From: an uncultured Bacteroidota bacterium
Lineage (GTDB): Bacteria; Bacteroidota; Bacteroidia; Chitinophagales; Chitinophagaceae
Direction of reading: 5' to 3'
Assembly (NCBI GenBank): GCA_903912435.1
Contig: CAIWHI010000592.1
Location: forward strand, 1 to 11,265
Length of the DNA: 11,265 bases
Position numbers and translations under genes: made by a program. Position 1 is the stretch's first letter. Every line of letters starts with the position of its first letter. Shown in pieces: positions 6,939 to 11,265 of this stretch. The notes under the pieces were generated by a model. It ran no database searches. It was given only the letters and a program-made list of their open reading frames with translations, and had not been told where the DNA came from.

Positions 6939-7559
6939 ATGTTACTAAGTATTCATCCTGATAATCCACAAGCCAGGAACATTAAGATGGTAGTGGAATG
7001 CCTTCAGGATGGTGGTGTGATTATATATCCTACTGATACTATTTATGGTATTGGGTGCAATATATTTAATGCCGATGCAATAGCACGAATTGCCAGGATT
7101 AAAAAGATTGACCCTAAAAAAGCCCAATTCTCCTTTATTTGTAGCGACCTAAGTCACCTTAGCGATTTTGCCAAAAGCGTTGATACCCCAATTTTCCGAT
7201 TGCTAAAGTCTGCCCTTCCCGGTGCTTATACCTTCATACTAGAAGCAAGCAGGCAGGTGCCCAAACAGTTGAAAACCAAAAAAGACACAGTAGGTATAAG
7301 GGTACCGGATAATAAAATCTGCCAAAGCATTGTAACCGAATTGGGTCACCCTTTAATGAGTGCCTCACTACCTATGGATGATGAAATTGAATATTATACC
7401 GACCCTGAATTGATGTATGAGAAATTCGGGAATGTGGTGGATATTGTAATAGATGGAGGTATTGGTCAGATTCTCTCCTCAACAGTGATTGATTGCACCT
7501 CAAGTGCCCCGGTTTTGATAAGGGAAGGTGCAGGAGAATGGGAGAAACTTATAGGTTAA
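6939..7559 (+). CDS. yciO: YciO-type Sua5/YrdC family protein
   Basis: Encodes 206 residues from the ATG at 6939, which I recall as also the length of E. coli YciO. The in-frame TTG at 6891 would add an unlikely 16-residue extension over the promoter. The family blocks are in order: IHPDNPQ (5-11, typical of YciO), YPTDTIYGIGC (30-40), PGAYTFIL (94-101), GIRVP (119-123), SASLP (141-145), STVID (181-185) and REGAG (195-199). The fold binds ATP and, in TsaC/Sua5, makes threonylcarbamoyl-adenylate for the tRNA modification t6A. The SASLP block stands where TsaC has a Ser-x-Asn motif, which places it on the YciO branch, whose t6A role is less certain. It is a single cytoplasmic gene, convergent with the transporter gene; its stop codon lies inside a TTAATTG array. 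Confidence 0.88.
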   Translation: MLLSIHPDNPQARNIKMVVECLQDGGVIIYPTDTIYGIGCNIFNADAIARIARIKKIDPKKAQFSFICSDLSHLSDFAKSVDTPIFRLLKSALPGAYTFILEASRQVPKQLKTKKDTVGIRVPDNKICQSIVTELGHPLMSASLPMDDEIEYYTDPELMYEKFGNVVDIVIDGGIGQILSSTVIDCTSSAPVLIREGAGEWEKLIG

Positions 7560-7576
7560 TTGTTAATTGTTAATTG
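7556..7576 (+). repeat. TTAATTG heptamer, three perfect copies
   Basis: Three exact tandem copies of TTAATTG run from 7556 to 7576. The first copy contains the TAA stop codon of the YciO-type gene (7557-7559). A related heptamer run in the opposite orientation lies 34 nt further on. Confidence 0.85.
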
Positions 7577-7609
7577 TAAGAGGTTGATCCTTAATAATAA
7601 TTCGTTGAA

Positions 7610-7637
7610 CTAACCATTAACCACTAATAATTGCTAA
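7610..7637 (-). repeat. Degenerate heptamer run over the transporter stop codon
   Basis: On the plus strand the units are CTAACCA, TTAACCA, CTAATAA, TTGCTAA. Read on the minus strand and shifted in phase they include TTAGTGG and TTAATGG, close to the TTAATTG unit at 7556-7576 but inverted. The last unit contains the TAG stop (7634-7636) of the minus-strand transporter gene. Confidence 0.55.
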
Positions 7638-8599
7638 TCAATTCCGCCTTTTTCTTTTACAAATGCAGTGGTGGTGAATCTGGGTTTGAGCAGCATGATT
7701 ATCTGCAAAATAACAGAAAGAATAATCAGACCCATTCCATTTAGAAAACCCCAGTTAAGGTCGGTAGTTCCTTTGTTGAAGATGATTTCCCTGTTTTCAT
7801 TGTATACCAAGAATGCCAATAGGATACCATAAATAGGTTCCAGGTTCACTGATAGGGTTACTGTGAATGAGGATAATTTCTTCAACGCGTTCAAGGATAA
7901 AGACTGCGACCACACTGTGCAGCAAAGACTCAATATCACCAACCATAGCCAGTCATTTTTAAACCATTCTGCACCCAGCAGGCTAGGGGCATGAGGTATG
8001 AAGTTGGTAGCAGGTAGGTAGTAATAAAGAATGGGTAATAGCAGGGTGATAAATACCCACCCGGTAGTCATTTCATAAAATACCATGGTACGGGCAGGGT
8101 ACCTATTGGCAATTCGCTTATTCAATACCGTGAATACTGAACTTAATATAGCTGCAACCACTCCACAAGCTATCCCTAGCCCATAAAACTGCTGGAACCT
8201 ATAGATTAGGTAAACTCCTGCCAAAGCCAGGGTACCCAATAGCACTTCCTTAAGATCGTGCTTACTTTTATTCACTAATGGGTCGAGCAGTGAGGTGAAA
8301 ATACTAGCTGTAGACAAACAAACCAAAGCAATAGAAATATTAGCAAACTTAATGGCTCCATAAAATGCCACCCAATGCAGCATTATTAATGCACCTACTA
8401 TGGCCAACTGCAAAAGATCTTTACGGTCTATTTTTACCCATTGTTTACGGTAGGTAAGTATTCCCGCCATAAACAGGGCAGTCAACAACATGCGGTACCA
8501 TACCAAAACAGGGGAATCAAGTGCAATAGCCCTGCCTAAAACCCCGGTAAATCCCCAGAGTAATACGGCAAGGTGCATTTGAATGAGTGCTTTCTTCAT
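7634..8599 (-). CDS. EamA/DMT superfamily membrane transporter
   Basis: Encodes 321 residues from the ATG at 8599. About ten membrane helices form two EamA repeats, roughly 8-134 and 139-304. Typical features are LLWGFTGVLGRAIA near the start of repeat one (13-26), WYRMLLTALF (34-43) and NLEPIYGILLAFLVYNE in repeat two (252-268). The family moves small metabolites, often amino acids or nucleosides, by proton-linked export; the substrate here cannot be told from sequence. An upstream in-frame TTG at 8614 would add five residues (MHPLK) but lies within the exact -7 word TATGTTTG, so ATG is preferred. The gene is separated by about 126 nt from the HPt gene upstream and has its own promoter, so it is probably transcribed alone. 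Confidence 0.9.
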   Translation of the reverse strand: MKKALIQMHLAVLLWGFTGVLGRAIALDSPVLVWYRMLLTALFMAGILTYRKQWVKIDRKDLLQLAIVGALIMLHWVAFYGAIKFANISIALVCLSTASIFTSLLDPLVNKSKHDLKEVLLGTLALAGVYLIYRFQQFYGLGIACGVVAAILSSVFTVLNKRIANRYPARTMVFYEMTTGWVFITLLLPILYYYLPATNFIPHAPSLLGAEWFKNDWLWLVILSLCCTVWSQSLSLNALKKLSSFTVTLSVNLEPIYGILLAFLVYNENREIIFNKGTTDLNWGFLNGMGLIILSVILQIIMLLKPRFTTTAFVKEKGGID

Positions 8600-8611
8600 T
8601 TTTAGAGGGTG

Positions 8612-8644
8612 CAAACATAGCTAAATCTATTGATGCACCATCAA
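8612..8644 (-). promoter_or_regulatory. Promoter of the EamA transporter gene
   Basis: On the minus strand, TTG (complement of 8642-8644), a 22-nt spacer and the exact -7 word TATGTTTG (complement of 8612-8619) lie 12 nt before the ATG. This is the best-formed Bacteroidota promoter in the window, and it decides the start codon of the gene. Confidence 0.55.
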
Positions 8645-8725
8645 TTAATTAAAGATATTAGATGAATGTAGTATGTGATTAAAGAATGTTATAACCAAAT
8701 AGCCAGTATGGTACAATGCTGTATT

Positions 8726-9103
8726 TTATTGTTCAGTCCTCTTTTGTTCAGCCTTTATAAGTGGAAGTGCCAAATTGAAATTTGTAATTACTTCCTGTAG
8801 TAGCACTCTGATTTCGGCTAAGCCAGTACTTTTCTTGGCTAATAGCTCTATCTGGGTCACATTATCATACATGTTTTTTACCTTTACGATATATGAGCTC
8901 GACTTAAGGAAATGCGACTGTTTTACCATGGCTTCAAAATCAGTACCTTTTTTTACCGATTGTTCCAAATCATTTAGGGTATCGGGTACACTCTCCATAA
9001 ACAACCTCAGGACCTCGTGTATATATCCAGGGTCTTTATCTGAGATTTCGTATAGGTATTCGAGGTCTAATATTAGTGTATCCATAAGGCTCTTAGATTC
9101 CAT
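8726..9103 (-). CDS. Stand-alone HPt phosphotransfer protein
   Basis: Encodes 125 residues consisting of one histidine phosphotransfer domain. The motif KQSHFLKSSSYIV at 61-73 puts the phospho-accepting histidine at H64, with K67 and the small residues S68-S70 in the usual places. LYEISDKDPGYIHEVLRLFMESVPDTLNDLEQSV forms the first two helices, and NMYDNVTQIELLAKK the next. HPt proteins shuttle phosphoryl groups between receiver domains and are cytoplasmic. The ATG at 9103 overlaps the end of the receiver gene by 11 nt, so the two are cotranscribed and probably coupled; M7 at 9085 is an alternative start just beyond the overlap. No kinase or DNA-binding output is encoded nearby. An HPt fold with an intact histidine is well supported; partners are unknown. 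Confidence 0.9.
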   Translation of the reverse strand: MESKSLMDTLILDLEYLYEISDKDPGYIHEVLRLFMESVPDTLNDLEQSVKKGTDFEAMVKQSHFLKSSSYIVKVKNMYDNVTQIELLAKKSTGLAEIRVLLQEVITNFNLALPLIKAEQKRTEQ

Positions 9104-9473
9104 TTGCTAGTCTGTTATCAACAATTAAGTCTATCATCATATCCCACAATTTATCCTGATCAAATGGTTTGGAGATACATTTATTAATACCGCACAACTC
9201 ACAACTATCCATATCTTCAGGTGATATACTAGCTGTAAGTGCAATGATGGGTATTGTGCTTTTAAATTCATTTCTGATGATTTTTGCCGCTTCATAACCA
9301 TCTAATACAGGCATATGCAAGTCTATAAGCAAAATGTCATAGCGGCTCTTGGCTAATTCTTCAATAGCTTCTGAGCCATTATTGGTCATAGTAATAATCG
9401 CACCTTTTTTTTGGAATATGTATTGTACAATCTTTTGATTAAGCTTGTTATCTTCCGCAACCAATATTTTCAT
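9093..9473 (-). CDS. Single-domain response regulator (receiver only)
   Basis: Encodes 126 residues from the ATG at 9473, essentially one CheY-like receiver domain. Key residues are present: E7 and D8 (acidic pocket), D51 in LLIDLHMP (phospho-acceptor), T80 in ALTAS and K102 in SKPF. No output domain follows. The sequence style (KILVAEDNKLNQKIVQ, MPVLDGYEAA, CGINKCISKPF) is that of receivers in hybrid histidine kinases, not of transcription factors. A GTG at 9482 would add three residues (MDG); ATG matches the usual receiver start. The HPt gene follows with an 11-nt overlap, so together they look like the C-terminal REC-HPt part of a hybrid kinase encoded separately. The sensor kinase must be elsewhere. 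Confidence 0.93.
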   Translation of the reverse strand: MKILVAEDNKLNQKIVQYIFQKKGAIITMTNNGSEAIEELAKSRYDILLIDLHMPVLDGYEAAKIIRNEFKSTIPIIALTASISPEDMDSCELCGINKCISKPFDQDKLWDMMIDLIVDNRLANGI

Positions 9474-9514
9474 CCCGTCCACCAGAAATTAGTTTAATAT
9501 TATATGTTTGTTTC

Positions 9515-9626
9515 TATCCCTAATTATGTTAATCGTTAGTGATTAACGCCTTAATTTGGTTGTAAAACAACGAAGTTAGGATATTTATTTGTATACAAGC
9601 CTTTTGAGGCAAAATAATTAGGGATA
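9515..9626. repeat. 112-bp segment bounded by 13-bp inverted repeats
   Basis: Perfect arms TATCCCTAATTAT (9515-9527) and ATAATTAGGGATA (9614-9626) enclose four smaller palindromes: GTTAATC-gttagt-GATTAAC (9528-9547, directly abutting the left arm), GTTGT-aaa-ACAAC (9559-9571), TTGTATACAA (9589-9598) and GCCT-tttg-AGGC (9599-9610). The whole could fold as a closed multi-branched structure on either strand. The arms begin and end with TA, so it could equally be a small non-autonomous mobile element with 11-bp terminal repeats and TA target duplications. The arms and palindromes are directly visible; the interpretation is open. Confidence 0.6.
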
Positions 9627-9684
9627 TTTAGGAAATTCGCAGCTCTTATTGTTTCAAAATAGGCTGTGGTTTTAACACTTCTTT

Positions 9685-9706
9685 GTGATTTTATCGGATA
9701 AATCAC
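9685..9706. other. Hairpin in the intergenic region
   Basis: GTGATT-T-TAT, loop cgg, ATAAATCAC: nine base pairs with one bulged T. No T-run follows on either strand, so a terminator is unlikely. It could be an operator or part of a leader RNA for the rightward gene. Confidence 0.4.
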
Positions 9707-9882
9707 CTTAAAGTTTGTTCTTGTAAGGTTTACGGCATAAAAATTGCTGCATGGAATAGATAATTCTGAGGCTGGATTTTATTTATCTAAAGTCTAAATG
9801 ATTATTTTTAGCTGAGATTTAATGCAAGAATATCCTGATTTTGAAGGAGTTCCGGTGTGGGTCTAAATTTTATTTTGTAATA

Positions 9883-9914
9883 TTGCATTGTTAGCGACGA
9901 AATTGTTAATTTTA
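9883..9914 (+). promoter_or_regulatory. Candidate promoter for the WbpM-like gene
   Basis: TTG at 9883-9885, a 21-nt spacer, then TAATTTTA at 9907-9914, one mismatch from TAnnTTTG and 23 nt before the ATG at 9938. A second TTG at 9888-9890 gives a 16-nt spacer. Plausible by position, weak by sequence. Confidence 0.3.
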
Positions 9915-9937
9915 TAATGAACTGTTAAAGAAAGCTT

Positions 9938-11265
9938 ATGGCATTAAAAATACACATTCTTCCCCGTTGGCTTGTTTTCTTGTTAGACCTTTTTCTGGTT
10001 TGCTTCTGTTTGCTACTTTCCAGAATGCTGAAATTAAATTTTCAATGGGCGGCTGTTGACGCAGGTTTACGATTGATGCTAGGTGTGGTTTTTGTTCTGA
10101 ATGCTGTACTATTTTATATTTTTAAAAGTTATGCGGGTATAGTCAGGTATACCAATCTTGAGGATGCCCAGCGACTGGTAATGGTCAATGCCATTGCATC
10201 ATTATTCTATTACGTACTCAATATTTTCATCCTTCGCAATGGTAATTATTTTACCCTCCAGATTGTTACTATCAATTTCTTAATTACCACTTTTGTAATT
10301 ATCTCCTACAGGCTTGGGGTTCGCTATTGCTTTAATTTTTATAAATCACTAAATCAGGCTGAAAGAGCAGAAAAGAAGAAGGTGGTGGTTTTTGATACCT
10401 CTGCCGATGGCTTACACATTAAAAAGGTGATGAATAGCCTTCCTAATGGAGAAATGCAGGTGGTGGCCTTTCTTGATGATTCCTTTAGCACTGCAGGTAA
10501 ATTATTGGAAGGTATACCTATTTACAGTACACAGGAAGCAAGTATAGCCAAACTGAGGAGCGAAGGTGTAGAATTATTAATTCTTGCTAATAAGCATATT
10601 GAAAAGGAAAAACTAAACAATCTTGTTGATGCCTGTCTTGCACATAACGTAAGGATTCAACAGGTACCTGCCATGAATGATTGGCTAAATGGTAAGCTGG
10701 ATACACAAAAGCTTCAGAATGTAAATATTGAAGAGCTTCTGGAGCGTGAAGAAATTAAAATTCACAATGAGGCAATCTATAGTGAGCTGAAGGGTAAGAA
10801 GATTTTGGTAACGGGTGCAGCAGGTTCTATTGGTAGCGAATTGGTTAGGCAATTACTGAATTACCGCCCATCTCTTATCATTCTTTGTGATAATGCCGAA
10901 ACCCCAATGCATGATTTCCACCTGGAACTACAGGAGAAATTCAAGAATGCCAATGTAAAGGCATATCTGGGTGACATAAAGGACAGGGCAAGGATGGAAC
11001 ACCTCTTCGAGGTTTATAACCCACAAATCGTGTTTCATGCTGCGGCTTATAAGCATGTACCCCTGATGGAGGACCATCCATCAATAGCTGTATTGAACAA
11101 TGTAATGGGTACTAAAAACCTTGCTGAATTAAGTGTACTCAACGGTGTGGAAAAATTCGTGATGGTATCAACCGATAAAGCTGTAAATCCTACGAACATC
11201 ATGGGGGCCTCAAAGCGCATTGCAGAGATCTACACCCAGAGTTATTACCACGAAATGTTGAAAGG
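9938..11265 (+). CDS. WbpM/CapD-type nucleotide-sugar 4,6-dehydratase, 3' end missing
   Basis: The frame is open from the ATG at 9938 to the window edge: 442 complete codons of a protein that usually has about 600-650. The N-terminal 130 residues hold about four membrane helices (11-29, 44-63, 80-99, 107-124). A first Rossmann-like domain follows (148-245) and then the catalytic SDR domain (from 287) with TGAAGSIGSELVRQL (292-306), HAAAYKHVPLMEDHP (367-381), STDKAVNPTNIMGASKRIAE (411-430). The usual SDR Tyr of YxxxK is Met (M422, K426), as in the WbpM/PglF/CapD branch, which dehydrates UDP-GlcNAc-type sugars at the start of capsule, O-antigen or glycan synthesis. The first Rossmann domain lacks the GxGxxG loop, reading VVVFDTSADGLHI. 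It probably opens a polysaccharide locus continuing to the right. Confidence 0.93.
   Translation, partial: MALKIHILPRWLVFLLDLFLVCFCLLLSRMLKLNFQWAAVDAGLRLMLGVVFVLNAVLFYIFKSYAGIVRYTNLEDAQRLVMVNAIASLFYYVLNIFILRNGNYFTLQIVTINFLITTFVIISYRLGVRYCFNFYKSLNQAERAEKKKVVVFDTSADGLHIKKVMNSLPNGEMQVVAFLDDSFSTAGKLLEGIPIYSTQEASIAKLRSEGVELLILANKHIEKEKLNNLVDACLAHNVRIQQVPAMNDWLNGKLDTQKLQNVNIEELLEREEIKIHNEAIYSELKGKKILVTGAAGSIGSELVRQLLNYRPSLIILCDNAETPMHDFHLELQEKFKNANVKAYLGDIKDRARMEHLFEVYNPQIVFHAAAYKHVPLMEDHPSIAVLNNVMGTKNLAELSVLNGVEKFVMVSTDKAVNPTNIMGASKRIAEIYTQSYYHEMLK

Larger units (their letters stand above)
9483..9937. other. Intergenic region between divergent operons
   Basis: These 455 bases hold no gene I can support. 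They contain the 112-bp inverted-repeat segment at 9515-9626, a separate hairpin at 9685-9706, a 14-codon open frame at 9822-9866 (MQEYPDFEGVPVWV) with no visible start signal, and two copies of GTCTAAAT (9793-9800 and 9861-9868). Promoters for both the receiver gene (leftward) and the polysaccharide gene (rightward) must lie here. No exact TAnnTTTG word was found for the receiver gene. Confidence 0.6.

Noticed and set aside
8600..8614. TTG start adding MHPLK to the EamA transporter
   Set aside because: The codon lies in the exact -7 word TATGTTTG of the likely promoter, and the ATG at 8599 gives the standard N-terminus.
9474..9482. GTG start for the receiver protein
   Set aside because: It adds only MDG before the standard MKILVAEDN start. 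It is not excluded, but the ATG is preferred.
9515..9626. Integron attC site
   Set aside because: The arms do not carry the RYYYAAC/GTTRRRY core pair, and no integrase or cassette is nearby.

Overview
The window reads as a chromosomal segment of a Bacteroidota bacterium, probably from the Chitinophagales/Sphingobacteriales side. The case rests on moderately AT-rich genes without Shine-Dalgarno sites, several exact TAnnTTTG (-7) promoter words upstream of starts, a Bat/DUF58 gene set and the protein families present. Assignment below phylum is inference.

Layout. Positions 1-394 are a very AT-rich edge with no convincing gene, closed by a strong terminator (336-370). Two minus-strand genes follow: a secreted protein of unknown function (395-1234) and a small lipoprotein (1327-1851). 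Divergent from them is a DegT-fold aminotransferase closely resembling KdnA (1998-3212), which makes the 8-amino form of Kdo for lipopolysaccharide. Next comes a three-gene plus-strand unit: a DUF58 protein (3337-4203), a membrane-anchored periplasmic-domain protein (4271-5326) and BatA (5323-6333). This is the core of the MoxR/Bat module, without an adjacent moxR, batB, batC or batD. A repeat-rich convergent gap (6334-6597) holds a 7-bp-period array and a REP-like run of hairpins. It is followed by yidD (minus, 6598-6819), a YciO-type Sua5/YrdC protein (plus, 6939-7559), an EamA/DMT transporter (minus, 7634-8599), and a minus-strand pair of a stand-alone receiver protein (9093-9473) and a stand-alone HPt protein (8726-9103). 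A 455-bp intergenic region then leads into a WbpM/CapD-type nucleotide-sugar dehydratase (9938 to the right edge, incomplete).

How the genes relate. Most of the window concerns the cell envelope: LPS sugar modification (kdnA-like), envelope-anchored vWA proteins (Bat unit), inner-membrane protein insertion (yidD) and surface polysaccharide synthesis (wbpM-like). The receiver/HPt pair diverges from the polysaccharide gene, but no histidine kinase or output domain is visible here. The genes themselves are ordinary.

The less expected signals are intergenic: (i) a 112-bp segment (9515-9626) closed by perfect 13-bp inverted repeats and containing four smaller palindromes, which is either a structured RNA or a MITE with TA target duplications; (ii) sequence with strict 7-nt periodicity at three separate places, several of them running through stop codons; (iii) a three-hairpin REP-like element at 6467-6523.
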